Below, in pieces: positions 19,434-28,930 of a stretch of DNA of 64,000 bases; the first letter of the stretch is position 1, and each line of letters starts with the position of its first letter. The stretch is from Lewinellaceae bacterium. GTDB lineage: Bacteria; Bacteroidota; Bacteroidia; Chitinophagales; Saprospiraceae. A program made the position numbers and the translations under genes. Location of the stretch: NCBI GenBank assembly GCA_016708875.1, contig JADJFA010000001.1:62001-126000 (forward strand), given 5' to 3'. The notes beneath the pieces were generated by a model. The model was not told where the DNA came from. It saw only the letters and a list, made by a program, of their open reading frames with translations, and made no database searches.

Positions 19434-20783
19434 ATGAAACATTACATCCTGCCCGTCCTGTTTTGGACGCTGGCTGCCAGCCAAATTTTTGCCCAAAAAA
19501 CCCTCGCTCCAAGTGCCCAATCACATTTCATGACTTTGCCAAAGTCCGTGCAAAAAGTGATGCACAACGCAGGTTTCAAGACCGAATCTGCAATCGTATC
19601 CAATACTGCAGAATCGCGTTCCAATGCCTTGCAACTGGACTCGACCAAAACCTTTATCGGCTACAACATCAATGGAGGACAAGATTCAATTCCCCAATTT
19701 CGCGCCATCTACCAATATCCGCAGCCAGCGGTGGAGGTCGAAATAGAGGCCGAATTTGTAGGAGGCGTATGGAACACCGTGGCACGAACCACTGAAACTT
19801 CTGATGCACTTGATCGGGTGACGAATTCCCTGACGGAAGTGTATGAACCGGATTTGGAGATTTGGTTGCCCGAAACCAAGGTGGAAATTTTCCCTCGCGG
19901 CAATTCGATGGAGTTGCTGGATTCCTTCAAGATTTATGAGTGGCATGCTGATCTAAATTTATGGGTGCTTCTCTTCCAATCAAAGTACACGTTCAACGCT
20001 CAAGGCCAATTAGTGAAAACGGAAACCACCATTGATTTTAATGGTGAGCCGACGCTTTTTTCGGACCACTACTATTATTTAAATGACAACAACCATTTGA
20101 TTGAGTCCTTTTTAGTGGTCAATGGCTTCTCCATTCCGACTACTATAAGCGAAATGGCTTATTCGACCGATCTATTGGTTCAAACAATCCTGTCCAATTT
20201 TAATGGGGCTGGATTCACACCCGGAACCCGCACCACCCTGGCCTACAACAGTGACAAATTGGTAAAGCGTATGAATCTATACGATTACGTGCCTGGTGTA
20301 AACGATTGGAAACCTACTCAATCGGTTGATTATACGTACGACAACAGTCTACGTCTTTCTACACTCGAAACGGAGTTTATATTAATCGGCCAGCCATCTG
20401 AAAAACAACGTGTTACGTATGCTTATGTAGAAGATGAACACCTGGCTTTGGAATCTAACTACGTTTTGAATATCGCACAGAACCAGTTTGAATTGGTTGA
20501 GCGCCAATACTATTACTATTCAGATGGAACATCGGCGGTATTGCCCACCCCAGGTGTTGTAAAGGCGCTGGTTTTATCCCCCAATCCAAGTATGGGAGAA
20601 GTGCGTTTCCAAATGGACGAAGAAGCCGAAGTGCGGGTGTATGATGCTGCAGGACAAATACTGCAATCACGTATAATACAGCCAGGTGAAGCGCTGAATT
20701 TATACAGTTTGCCCGCTGGTATTTATCATTTGACGGTCCGTAGTAAAGAGGAATTCTTTGTCGGAAAATTGGCGAAGCAATAA
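19434..20783 (+). CDS. Secreted protein with T9SS type A sorting domain
   Basis: A 449-residue exported protein. The signal peptide is MKHYILPVLFWTLAASQIFA, cut near QK. A long middle of short, repeated aromatic beta units (for example YEWHADLNLWVLLFQSKYTF, YDYVPGVNDWKPTQSVDYTY) resembles the repetitive beta modules of Bacteroidota surface proteins without a nameable domain. The C-terminal 70 residues (VLSPNPSMGEVRFQM, AGIYHLTVRS, KLAKQ) form a T9SS type A sorting domain, so it is predicted to cross the outer membrane by the type IX system. The next lipoprotein gene follows 22 bp later, probably in the same transcript. Confidence 0.85.
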   Translation: MKHYILPVLFWTLAASQIFAQKTLAPSAQSHFMTLPKSVQKVMHNAGFKTESAIVSNTAESRSNALQLDSTKTFIGYNINGGQDSIPQFRAIYQYPQPAVEVEIEAEFVGGVWNTVARTTETSDALDRVTNSLTEVYEPDLEIWLPETKVEIFPRGNSMELLDSFKIYEWHADLNLWVLLFQSKYTFNAQGQLVKTETTIDFNGEPTLFSDHYYYLNDNNHLIESFLVVNGFSIPTTISEMAYSTDLLVQTILSNFNGAGFTPGTRTTLAYNSDKLVKRMNLYDYVPGVNDWKPTQSVDYTYDNSLRLSTLETEFILIGQPSEKQRVTYAYVEDEHLALESNYVLNIAQNQFELVERQYYYYSDGTSAVLPTPGVVKALVLSPNPSMGEVRFQMDEEAEVRVYDAAGQILQSRIIQPGEALNLYSLPAGIYHLTVRSKEEFFVGKLAKQ

Positions 20784-20805
20784 CCATTAAAAATCTCAAC
20801 ATTTC

Positions 20806-21754
20806 ATGAAAAACACATTGTTCGTGGCCTTGTCCACCCTGATATTGCTATGCCTTTCGGCCTGTGAAAAAGACAAAATCATAGATCCGCCACCACCCCC
20901 TCCCACCAATCGAATTGATTATTTATTGGTGGATGAATGGAATGCGCAATTATTGATTTACGGTAAATTCCCTGATACAAAAGGCTCTGTTACGATTGAC
21001 AACGAACAGTTATCTATCAAAACATGGTCGGGCCCATTGATTATATGTGATGTGCCTTACACAAATGCGGTAGATTACGGCGACATTGTAGTGCACTCAA
21101 GTGATACCAAAAGTGCGCCGCGCCGCTTGTATAAATGGACCATTGATGTCGTCAGCAAGCGCCCACATGTCGGCCTTGGGGGCACAATTATGGAAGAAGC
21201 CGTGTGTCAGGTATTTATTCGAGGCGATGCGAAAGCTGTTCCAACTCACGTGTTTACAGCGGGTTATGATGAATTGTTTCCTGGGTGGTACTGCAAAATA
21301 CAGTGCAGGTGGAACGACTGGCTCTTCCTATGATTGCGGCACTATGACCGCTGAATGGACCAGTTTTACCAACTTTTTGGTCGTGAAATCGCCGGGTATG
21401 GAGGACTTATCGTCCACCACTCATTTTCAGGGTTTTAAAACCTTCCAGCCCAGTGGATTTGACCTGTTTCTGGACTTTGTGGCTTGGGAATTAATCCCTG
21501 CAAAAGTCACCACAAGCCCTTGCAATGGCCCCAGCTCTGTGTACGAATATATGCAAAGCAGTCAGGTACTTGGCCTGGATACTTATGACCCTATTCCACT
21601 CCGTTTTGAGCCCGGTAAAAACAATTTCAAATCGGATTCCATCACGACTGAGGTGTATAATTCTGCTAAATTAATGTGGAGAGCAGAAAGTGGGGATGCC
21701 TATAAGTCTACTGCAACTTTGTCATGGAGTTCTTTTGCACTTCCAGTGGATTAG
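20806..21754 (+). CDS. Lipoprotein of unknown function (frameshifted)
   Basis: About 315 residues once an extra G in the GGG at 21283-21285 is removed, so that YDELFPG continues as GTAKYSAGGTTGSSYDCGTM. The signal peptide ends at a lipobox LSAC (Cys20), followed by a proline-rich spacer (DPPPPPPTNR) that probably lifts the domain from the membrane. The body has beta-rich patterns (LLVDEWNAQLLIYGKFPD resembling an IPT/TIG-like opening) and several Cys. No enzyme motif is seen. It lies directly after the T9SS substrate at 19434. Confidence 0.7.
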
Positions 21755-21759
21755 ATAGA

Positions 21760-21777
21760 CCCCCCCCCGCCCCCCCC
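21760..21777. repeat. Poly-C tract C9-G-C8
   Basis: Nine C, one G, eight C immediately after the lipoprotein stop. The minus strand is a G-run able to form a quadruplex. Length may be unreliable given indel noise elsewhere in the window. Confidence 0.7.
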
Positions 21778-21883
21778 ATACAATCCATTCCTCATTATCT
21801 ACAGTTCGTTACATAGAGCCTTTCACCGAGTGTTCATCGCCCACACCTTTGTATCATCAAATTAATTAAGACAAAACAATAAC

Positions 21884-22303
21884 ATGAAACTCAATCTGAT
21901 AATCACCCGCGTTTTCCTGATTCTGTTGGCCTTGGCTACCCTCAATATCGCCGTTCAAGCCATCCTCGATCCACAAGTAATTTTTGACAATGTGCAAGTA
22001 CAATTGGGAAATATCACGGCCCGAAATTCGGTACGCGCATTGTATGGCGGAGTCAATTTAGCCTTCGGTTTATTCTGGATTTATGCCGCTTTTCGTCAGC
22101 AAAAAACAGGATTGATTTTGGCAGGACTTTACACCGGTGGATTTGCTGTAGGACGAATTTTGAGTCTGGTAATGGATGGAATGCCTGGAGCGTTTGCGAT
22201 GCAGTGGTTGATTACCGAATCTGTTTTCGCACTCCTGGCTGCTGGTTTGCTTTACTGGAACGCTCCCAAAACCAACAAAGCATCTGCAGCTTTTAGCAAC
22301 TAG
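21884..22303 (+). CDS. DUF4345-family membrane protein
   Basis: A 139-residue integral membrane protein with four predicted helices (RVFLILLALATLNIAVQAIL, VNLAFGLFWIYAAF, GLILAGLYTGGFAVGRIL, WLITESVFALLAAGLLYW). The NSVRALYGGVNLAFG segment and the R-x-L-S after helix 3 fit the DUF4345 family. The family has no assigned activity. It stands alone after the poly-C tract; the next gene encodes a lipoprotein cytochrome. Confidence 0.8.
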   Translation: MKLNLIITRVFLILLALATLNIAVQAILDPQVIFDNVQVQLGNITARNSVRALYGGVNLAFGLFWIYAAFRQQKTGLILAGLYTGGFAVGRILSLVMDGMPGAFAMQWLITESVFALLAAGLLYWNAPKTNKASAAFSN

Positions 22304-22403
22304 AACCCCCTTCATTTTTTTAGTCTGAAAACCCCAATCATGCCCGACGCTTCGCTTCGGAAAGCCAATACTCTGTTTCAACAATTTTTAAATTTTACAG
22401 CTA

Positions 22404-23000
22404 ATGAAACAATTACTTCTGGCAGTCATCAGCACTGCATTGATTTTGACCCTGGCCTACTGCGCCAAGGAAACCCCCAACCAGACTCCAGCAGAAATCA
22501 ACAAAGCCAGCTCCCAAGCCGAACTTGTAAAACGCGGCGAATACCTCGTAGGCGTCATGGTTTGTGATGACTGTCATACACCCAAAAAAATGACGGAACA
22601 TGGCCCTGAACCAGACCTTTCTCGCCGTCTGATGGGACACCCCGCCGAAGAGATATTCAAGGCTGACGAGGTAATGCACAAACTCATCGGCGAGCAGCAG
22701 GTAGCCATTTTCAGTCCGGGTCTCACGGGCATCGCCGGTCCCTGGGGAGTGTCTTACGCGGCCAACCTTTCCCCCGACGATACGGGAATTGGCAACTGGA
22801 CAGAAGCACAGTTCTTCAAAGCAATCCGCGAGGGCAAGTCGAAAGGAATGGATGGCACTCGTCCGCTTTTACCACCTATGCCCTGGCAGCAATACCGTGG
22901 TTTGAAAGACGAAGACTTGAAAGCAATTTTCGCCTATCTTAAATCGCTGCCCCCCATTAAGAACGTCGTGCCCAATCCACTTCCGCCTGCACAGGGCTAA
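22404..23000 (+). CDS. Lipoprotein c-type cytochrome, monohaem
   Basis: A 198-residue exported electron carrier. A lipobox at LAYC (Cys20) anchors it. Residues about 50-60 carry the haem site CDDCH within EYLVGVMVCDDCHTP, and the candidate distal Met is in LPPMPWQQYRGL, where the class I fold ends with DEDLKAIFAYLKSLPPI. Only one CxxCH is present. Its oxidase or dehydrogenase partner is not in the window. It is followed 15 bp later by the secreted protein at 23016, likely co-transcribed. Confidence 0.88.
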   Translation: MKQLLLAVISTALILTLAYCAKETPNQTPAEINKASSQAELVKRGEYLVGVMVCDDCHTPKKMTEHGPEPDLSRRLMGHPAEEIFKADEVMHKLIGEQQVAIFSPGLTGIAGPWGVSYAANLSPDDTGIGNWTEAQFFKAIREGKSKGMDGTRPLLPPMPWQQYRGLKDEDLKAIFAYLKSLPPIKNVVPNPLPPAQG

Positions 23001-23015
23001 ACATTTTCAACAATC

Positions 23016-24026
23016 ATGAAACACCTAACTCTTCTGTTCAGCGCCTGGCTGATCGGCCTTACAACCATAGCCCTCCAAGCACAACCAGTAGTCAATGTGG
23101 ATGCAGTCGCGCTCCTCGGAGCGTTGCCGGCCCCGCCTACAAGCCTCACTGATGCATACCAAAGGGCATACCCCAATGGCGCAACCAGGGCCGATGTAGC
23201 GCCATACTACCAAAAAACTACGGACGAACTCGTTCGTGTACAGCAGGAAGCCCAAAGTCTGTTGTTGCAATTCTACCAGCAAAATCCGACTGGTGTGCCG
23301 ACCATGCCGCAACAACCCACGAACCGCGTATCGGCAAAGGACAAATCTGCGATGGAAGCAGCCACTTCTGAACTTGCGCAGAAAATGTTGACCGATAAGG
23401 CTTTTGCTCAAAAGTTTGCGCAAATGAGCGAGTCAGAACAACATGCATACATGGCTAAAATGCTGGCCGATAAGGGTTTGAAACCAGTCAATGGAACACC
23501 CAATACCAACGACAAACCAATGCCGGGCACCGATTTCGATTGGATGACGCCTTGCAATGAATTCAGCCAACCAGTATTTGCCATGAACCGCTGGGAAAAA
23601 CAAGCAGCGTTGGAGCAGAAATACGACGCCCAACACGATGCCGTGAACGCCTGGATTGAGGCTGAAATCAAAAAACTGCCCATGATTTCCTTTGGAGAAT
23701 ATGGCCACGACCATGACCCGGAAAAGGTGCAAATCCTTAAAAAACAAGGACTTGACAAACACCGCCAGGTAGCAGATGCGATGATAAAAGAGACTTCGGT
23801 GATGTTCTCTGAGTTCCGCCAGCAAGCACAAACGCGCAGTACACCGCTCAACGACGCACTCAAAAAAGTAGGCTATGGAGCCAATTATTCCTTTGGCTTG
23901 AACTACACCTTGGTGCTGCAGACACAGACCATGATGCTGAGCGATATTCAAACCATTCTCGACAACGAGATGAGATTCATTGAAGCGGTCGCGAAGTGGG
24001 AATACGACTACCGCAACTTTCAATGA
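23016..24026 (+). CDS. Secreted hypothetical protein
   Basis: A 336-residue exported protein. The signal peptide MKHLTLLFSAWLIGLTTIAL is cut near LQAQ. The mature protein is largely helical and Gln/Lys/Asp-rich (DAYQRAYPNGATRADVAPYY; QKMLTDKAFAQKFAQMSES; HDAVNAWIEAEIKKLP), with no membrane segment and no T9SS domain, so a periplasmic location is likely. I do not recognise the family. It sits 15 bp after the cytochrome gene and 40 bp before a cupin gene. Confidence 0.7.
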   Translation: MKHLTLLFSAWLIGLTTIALQAQPVVNVDAVALLGALPAPPTSLTDAYQRAYPNGATRADVAPYYQKTTDELVRVQQEAQSLLLQFYQQNPTGVPTMPQQPTNRVSAKDKSAMEAATSELAQKMLTDKAFAQKFAQMSESEQHAYMAKMLADKGLKPVNGTPNTNDKPMPGTDFDWMTPCNEFSQPVFAMNRWEKQAALEQKYDAQHDAVNAWIEAEIKKLPMISFGEYGHDHDPEKVQILKKQGLDKHRQVADAMIKETSVMFSEFRQQAQTRSTPLNDALKKVGYGANYSFGLNYTLVLQTQTMMLSDIQTILDNEMRFIEAVAKWEYDYRNFQ

Positions 24027-24066
24027 GACACAGTCCAATTGCCTATTAACCTAAAACACTAAAATC

Positions 24067-24630
24067 ATGTCCGCAATCACCACAGCCAATCGAACCGTCA
24101 AAAATCCGATTATCAAGGACGTCGTAACCTTCCTTGAAACCGTAAACGAAACCAATGGAAACCATACCCTGATCACGGTAGAACTTGCACCAAAGGGTGG
24201 CAATGACCTGCACTTTCACAAAAGTTTCGATGAAACTTTTACGGTGTTGGAAGGGAGATTGGGGATTCAAATCGAAAAGGAAATCATATACCTGAATAAA
24301 GGGGAATCGGCCACGGCCCATAAAGGTCAACTCCACCGGTTTTTCAACCCCTCGGACGAGCATGATACCTCATTCAACGTTCTAATTCAGCCTGGAAACC
24401 AAGGATTTGAAACGGCAATTCAAGTTGCCTATGGACTAGCCTGCGATGGCCTCACCAACTCCGAAATGATGCCCAAAAGTTTCTATCATCTAGCCTTATT
24501 GCTATACTGGGGCGATACTAACTTGCCAGGGATTTACAAATGGATTGAGCCGCTAATGAGATGGTTGGCCAAACGCGCCATAAAGAAGGGAATTGACAAA
24601 GAATTGATGGCCCAGTATTGCATTCTATAA
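24067..24630 (+). CDS. Cupin-domain protein with conserved C-terminal extension
   Basis: A 187-residue cytoplasmic protein. The cupin core shows LHFHKSFDETFTVLEGRLGI (cupin motif 1, with two His and a Glu as metal ligands) and GQLHRFFNPSDEHDTSF (motif 2). The last 60 residues (YGLACDGLTNSEMMPKSFYH, LPGIYKWIEPLMRWLAKRAI) form an additional helical segment also present in the paralogue at 30153-30710. Cupins of this type may be dioxygenases, isomerases or ligand sensors; the substrate is not evident. Confidence 0.8.
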   Translation: MSAITTANRTVKNPIIKDVVTFLETVNETNGNHTLITVELAPKGGNDLHFHKSFDETFTVLEGRLGIQIEKEIIYLNKGESATAHKGQLHRFFNPSDEHDTSFNVLIQPGNQGFETAIQVAYGLACDGLTNSEMMPKSFYHLALLLYWGDTNLPGIYKWIEPLMRWLAKRAIKKGIDKELMAQYCIL

Positions 24631-24679
24631 CCTATCACTATTCTTGAACACAAGTTCAAGGCAACTTCACACAAAAAAC

Positions 24680-24790
24680 ATGAACATCTTTGAAATTATG
24701 CTGCTGCTGGCTGGCTCTGCCGTCAGCGGAGCGGGAGCGGTCGCGCTTTTTCGTGCGAACCAAACCCTAAAACGCCTCGGTTCCAAATAA
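24680..24790 (+). CDS. Single-pass membrane microprotein (36 aa)
   Basis: MNIFEIMLLLAGSAVSGAGA continues VALFRANQTLKRLGSK: a hydrophobic, Gly/Ala-rich helix with a basic tail, about 50 bp after the cupin gene. Same design as the 34-residue frame at 19185. Coding status is inferred from composition only. Confidence 0.45.
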   Translation: MNIFEIMLLLAGSAVSGAGAVALFRANQTLKRLGSK

Positions 24791-24862
24791 CCAATCACCA
24801 AATCCACATATCCTCAAATAACCAAATCCACATTTTCACACACTTAAACAGTTTTATCAGCT

Positions 24863-25306
24863 ATGAAAACCGCATTTTCAAAATTCAACTTCGTTGCATT
24901 AGCGTTGCTTTTTTTGACCCTTACCGCAATGACCAGTTGCGACAAATGCAAGGATGATGACAAGCCCACTCCTACTGTAAAGGAACAATTGGTGGGCGAA
25001 TGGGAAATCAAATCCTTCACCATTGACGGCGTGGAAGTTAAAGGCGCCATCGTCACCGCTTCTAAAATGGAATTTGAAGCCTACTCCGGCGACAACGGCG
25101 ACTTCGAATGGGATATCTTTTTTGTGGACGGCAGCAGCGAAAGACAATCGGGCGATTATGAAGTGGATGAGGAAGATCAGGAAATCGAACTCGAAAATGA
25201 GCGAGGCGATCGCCTTAAATTCGACTTCGAGCTGGACGGCGACGATCTCGAACTCTCCGGCACACTCGATGGCGAACGCTACGTATTGAAAGCCGAACGA
25301 GATTAA
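24863..25306 (+). CDS. Lipocalin-like acidic lipoprotein
   Basis: A 147-residue lipoprotein with its lipobox at MTSC (Cys26). The mature part starts with a Lys/Asp-rich spacer and then LVGEWEIKSFTIDGVEV, the typical N-terminal strand of lipocalin-like domains in Bacteroidota, followed by alternating acidic strands (DFEWDIFFVDGSSERQSGDY, DLELSGTLDGERY). It is unusually acidic. It is probably periplasmic-facing or surface-exposed; the ligand is unknown. Upstream (24785-24840) lies a short-word stretch with ACCAAATCCACAT repeated. A large hairpin follows the stop codon. Confidence 0.75.
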   Translation: MKTAFSKFNFVALALLFLTLTAMTSCDKCKDDDKPTPTVKEQLVGEWEIKSFTIDGVEVKGAIVTASKMEFEAYSGDNGDFEWDIFFVDGSSERQSGDYEVDEEDQEIELENERGDRLKFDFELDGDDLELSGTLDGERYVLKAERD

Positions 25307-25337
25307 TGCTGCTTAGACAAGAATAAATGCAACTGGT

Positions 25338-25449
25338 TAGGGTGGGACACGGATTTCACAGATCAGACACGGATTTCACGGATTTTGTCCTGTCAAAATA
25401 GAAATCTGTGAAATCCGTGTCTAATCCGTGTCATCCGTGTCCCACCCTA
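25338..25449. repeat. Compound inverted repeat
   Basis: Outer arms 25338-25354 and 25433-25449 are exact 17-bp reverse complements. Inner arms (about 25365-25385 and 25401-25421) pair over 20 of 21 bases. The sequence is made of the repeated word CACGGATTTCAC. It lies between convergent genes (lipoprotein on plus, LytTR regulator on minus). Confidence 0.9.
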
Positions 25450-25525
25450 GCCAAATACGAATAAATTTAGGATTGAGATTGGAGTCCGGTTGCTGTAATG
25501 GCAGCCGGGCTTCGATATTAGCGCA

Positions 25526-26227
25526 TTACAGCCCCAGTCGCTTAAAAACAAGCTCGCGATAACTCCTGCCAATAGGGATCTCCTTACCGCGTATTTCGAC
25601 ATCATTTGCGTCCACAAAATCAATCTTGTCTTTCGCCACGATGAATGAACGATGCACGCGGACAAATTGAGCCGCCGGCAATTCCTTTTCTAAATCTCCG
25701 ATTTGGTATTTGGTAATCACGGTTTTATCCTCCAGTACAATGCGGAGGTTTTCTTTTTGACTTTCAAAATATAGGATACTTTGGAGTGGAATCCGCGCTT
25801 TCTTCTTATTGACAACGAAATACAAATCCGAGGTGGGCGCAGGAGTTGAAGCGTCTAAGGGTAAGACCAGGCTACTGCGGTCGAGCGCCTTTTGCACGGC
25901 TACCATGAACCGCCCAAACTCAACCGGTTTCAGCAGATAATCCAACACTTCATAATCATAACTTTTCAACGCATATTCCTGGTAAGCCGTGGTGATGATG
26001 ACCATCGGCGGATTTTTTAGTGTGCGGAGAAAGTCAAAACCTTTCAATTTAGGCAGGTGTAAATCCAGGAACATCAGGTCTATCTGTTGTGATTTCAATG
26101 TATGCATGGCCGACATCGCGTCTTTGCAAACCGCAACCAATTCGAGGAAAGGTACCTGACGCACAAAGTCTTCTATGACGTCAATGGCCAGTGGCTCGTC
26201 TTCAACGATGATGCATTTAATTGTCAT
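25526..26227 (-). CDS. LytTR-family response regulator
   Basis: A 233-residue regulator. The receiver domain carries IIVEDEPLAIDVIED (acidic pocket), LMFLDLHLPKLKG (phospho-acceptor Asp), ITTAYQEYALKS and YLLKPVEF (Lys). A C-terminal LytTR DNA-binding domain follows (IPLQSILYFESQKENLRIVL, FVRVHRSFIVAKDKIDFVD, IPIGRSYRELVFKRL). LytTR domains bind direct repeats upstream of target promoters. The ATG lies inside the 3' end of the kinase gene (11-bp overlap), so the two are translationally coupled as a two-component pair. Confidence 0.93.
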   Translation of the reverse strand: MTIKCIIVEDEPLAIDVIEDFVRQVPFLELVAVCKDAMSAMHTLKSQQIDLMFLDLHLPKLKGFDFLRTLKNPPMVIITTAYQEYALKSYDYEVLDYLLKPVEFGRFMVAVQKALDRSSLVLPLDASTPAPTSDLYFVVNKKKARIPLQSILYFESQKENLRIVLEDKTVITKYQIGDLEKELPAAQFVRVHRSFIVAKDKIDFVDANDVEIRGKEIPIGRSYRELVFKRLGL

Positions 26228-27271
26228 GATGCAAGGTTAATAAAAGCCTGGCTTTGAACCGGTTGCCTTCCGCTTGCGTCTGCAACTCGAAGCGCGGGTA
26301 AAGCAATTCCAATCGGCGGCGCAGGTTTTTCAGACCTATTCCGTCCCGGATTTCTATGGCGTTTTCTTGCTCAAAACTGTTTTCTACCTCGAAAATCAAT
26401 TCCTGACCTTCCTGACGCAACTCGATGTGAATGAACGCTTTTTGTGTGGTTTCACTCGCTCCGTGCTTGAATGCGTTTTCCACCAAAGGCACGAGCATTA
26501 GAGGCATTATATGCGCATCCAAATTGGTGGCGGAGTGGACAAAACGTAAGTCCAGACGATCATCGTACCGTATTTTTCAAGCTCGATGTAATCATTCAGA
26601 AATTGAATCTCACGGCCAATTGTGATGGTTCCGCGTTGCGATTCGTATAACACAAAGCGCAGCAATTTGGACAGTTTAACCACCACATCAGCCGTATCAT
26701 CAGACTTTTTGCGGGCCAGGGAATAAATATTATTGAGGGTATTGAACAGGAAATGAGGATTGATCTGGGATTTGAGAAAATTCAACTCCGTTTCCAATTT
26801 TTCTTTGATCAGTAAACGCTCGCGCTCGCGCACCCCTTGGCTGATGCTGTATTGTTTGGCTGCGATGGCTATTCCGGCGACAAAAAGCAGGTCCAACAGC
26901 GTGCTGATTAGTCTTTGTAACTCGAACAGTGGCACAGACGCTGGTTTCTGATACACGTATGGGAAAAGCAATTTAGCAATCAAAAAGCGGTCAATCACCA
27001 AAAAAAATACCAACAACAGGCCGGCTGAAACACTTAAAACCCATCGGTTCGCACGGTCTGTATTATAGGCCGCCAGCAAATGGAAAAGTGCATAAACCAG
27101 AGGCAATTTTATACACAACAACTGCGCCGTCTCGCTCAAAAAAGCCATGCTCCATCGCACCCAAATACTCATTTGGCCATATTCCTGACTGACCCATGCA
27201 AACTCCAGGTAGGTCTCAAAAAGCAGATATGCTGCCCAAAATAACAGATGTCGAACCCAACGCTTGTTCAT
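26217..27271 (-). CDS. LytS-type sensor histidine kinase (frameshifted)
   Basis: About 351 residues after restoring one missing base near 26568-26574, where YIELEK should continue LRYDDRLDLRFVHS. Four hydrophobic segments (LLFWAAYLLFETYLEFAW, LCIKLPLVYALFHLLA, LSVSAGLLLVFFLVIDRFLI, LISTLLDLLFVAGIAIAA) precede the His_kinase domain with SQINPHFLFNTLNNIYSLA (phospho-acceptor His). The ATPase domain has an intact N-box (PLVENAFKHGA) and G-box (GIGLKNLRRRLELLYP). It pairs with the LytTR regulator at 25526. The ATG at 27271 (MNKRWVRHLL) is chosen over one 21 bases upstream because the -7 box would overlap the latter. Confidence 0.9.
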
Positions 27272-27276
27272 AGGGC

Positions 27277-27284
27277 CAAAAGTA
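27277..27284 (-). promoter_or_regulatory. Putative -7 box almost abutting a start codon
   Basis: The minus strand reads TACTTTTG, a full TAnnTTTG match, ending only 5 bases before the ATG at 27271. Transcription would begin at or very near the start codon, suggesting a leaderless mRNA. Confidence 0.4.
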
Positions 27285-27483
27285 CCGCCCAAACCTGCTT
27301 TTTACAGCGATATACACATGGACGACTTTTTGGTGGACACAAACTGCAGCGAAATACCCACCAACGACGCGGCCAACAAACATCCTCCTTCTGATGCTTT
27401 ACGCGTGTCGCAACTTGTTTTCGAGCGGTGTAATGTTTCAAGGAAGATCCCTGCGCTCACCTTTGCCTCAAAATTACTTCGTT

Positions 27484-28757
27484 ATGAAATCCATTTTACT
27501 GTTTGTTTTTACCCTCCTTTTGTCTGCTCCGGTCATCGCGCAAACCTGGTCGAGCGCATCTAATATCCCGGAGCGTGTCCGGGCTGGTAATACGGCTGCC
27601 TATTCGAAAAATGGCAATGCTTCCCTCTTCGTCGTGTCCGGACGGAACCAAAATGAGCTCATCATTAAAAATTGCAACGCTATGATTTGAGTACGAACAC
27701 ATGGTCGGACTTGGCCAGCCACCCCACGGGCTTGCTGGGCGGCGCCACAACCGTGCTGAACGACAGTCTATATGTAATCGGAGGTGTGGTGAACCCGCCC
27801 GGCTCCGGGAGTAATAAGGTGTACAAATACAGTATTGACCAAAACACCTGGTCGCAAGCAGCGAATTTCCCTTTTGGCATCGTGGACGCTAAGGCTGTTG
27901 CTTATCAGGATAGCCTGATTTATGTCGCGGGAGGCCTGGGTGGCGCCAATAATGGAAAGGTTTACCTCTATAATTGCCACACCAATAAATGGCGCGTTGC
28001 TACGCCGTTTATTCCTTCCGGAAACCGCAATTTTGGGGGTTTTGCCATTAAAGGCGACACATTGGTTTATATGTGCGGCACAGATGGTTTTCTATCGGCC
28101 AATTATTTCAACACCGTTCATGTGGGGGTGATTAATCAAAACAACCGCGCTCAAATTACATGGACTATTGGCGCCCCATTTCCAGGTGCAACCCGGACTT
28201 TTTTTGACGCAAATACTTGGTCCGACGGGATTATCATGACTGGGGGCAGTACCGACAATACCTTCGAGACTTACTCCGCCGAATGTTATGTGTATCATCC
28301 CGGAAGCAATACCTGGACCCAAAAACCCAACAAACCCACCGCATGGCTCACTGGACAAAGCGGAAGCCTTAAATTGCCCAATGGTGAATGGAAATTGATT
28401 TGTGCCAGCGGATACCAAACGGCTTATCTGAACCAGACAGAAATTCTTACAGAAACTGGAACAGTGAGCGCACCAGATTTGTCAGGAAATACCCTCTGCG
28501 ATCCTACATGGATGCAATTCCAAAATCCAGTCAACCAATACACAACGATTCGATATTGTATGCCTCAATCGGGTTTAGCCACCCTCAGCCTCAACGACGG
28601 GGCGGGGCGGGTCGTCAAGATTTTGGTTCAGGAAATGCTTCCGGCAGGCGAACAAAATGCAGTGCTGGATACCACCGGATTGCCCAATGGCTTATACTTT
28701 ATAAGTCTGCGCCGAAACGATTCGCTGGTGACCCGAAAACTGTGTGTATTGAACTGA
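27484..28757 (+). CDS. Secreted kelch-repeat protein with T9SS type A sorting domain (frameshifted)
   Basis: About 424 residues after restoring one missing A in the A-run near 27666-27670, so that ELIIKK continues LQRYDLSTNTWSDLASHPTG. The signal peptide is MKSILLFVFTLLLSAPVIAQ. Kelch-type units follow (YDLSTNTWSDLASHPTGLLG, YKYSIDQNTWSQAANFPFGI, YHPGSNTWTQKPNKPTAWLT), predicting a six- or seven-bladed beta-propeller. The C-terminus (MQFQNPVNQYTTIRYCMPQS, GLPNGLYFISLRRN, RKLCVLN) is a T9SS sorting domain. Role unknown; extracellular or cell-surface binding is typical. Confidence 0.85.
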
Positions 28758-28763
28758 AATTCA

Positions 28764-28930
28764 AGAAGTTGTTTGAGTTATTCTGTTGCAGCCAAAAAGA
28801 GCAGTTTTTCGATTCAGGCAGTTCGTTTTTTGAAATTCATCCTGAGTGTTCGGGATGGGTTGAAAAAAAGGAGAAGCATGAATTGAAAAGATGCCTTTTT
28901 GGCGCAACAAGAATAACTCAAACAACTTCT
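28764..28930. repeat. Long imperfect inverted repeat between convergent genes
   Basis: 28764-28800 pairs with 28893-28930. The outer 21 bases (AGAAGTTGTTTGAGTTATTC and one more) are exact, and the rest has few mismatches and one bulge. The left arm starts 7 bp after the kelch stop codon and the right arm reaches the stop codon of the convergent monooxygenase gene, so it spans the gap. Confidence 0.85.

Noticed and set aside
20455..20802. Minus-strand 115-residue frame at the end of the T9SS substrate gene
   Set aside because: Shadow of the plus-strand sorting domain, with no start context and no family resemblance.
21760..21777. Poly-C tract as a phase-variation switch
   Set aside because: It lies after the lipoprotein stop codon and 107 bp before the next ATG, so length change would not alter a reading frame; promoter-spacing effects cannot be judged here.
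25480..25520. tRNA-like stretch near a GC-rich stem
   Set aside because: No cloverleaf with T-loop GTTCRA or CCA end could be built; no tRNA or rRNA signatures were found anywhere in the window.
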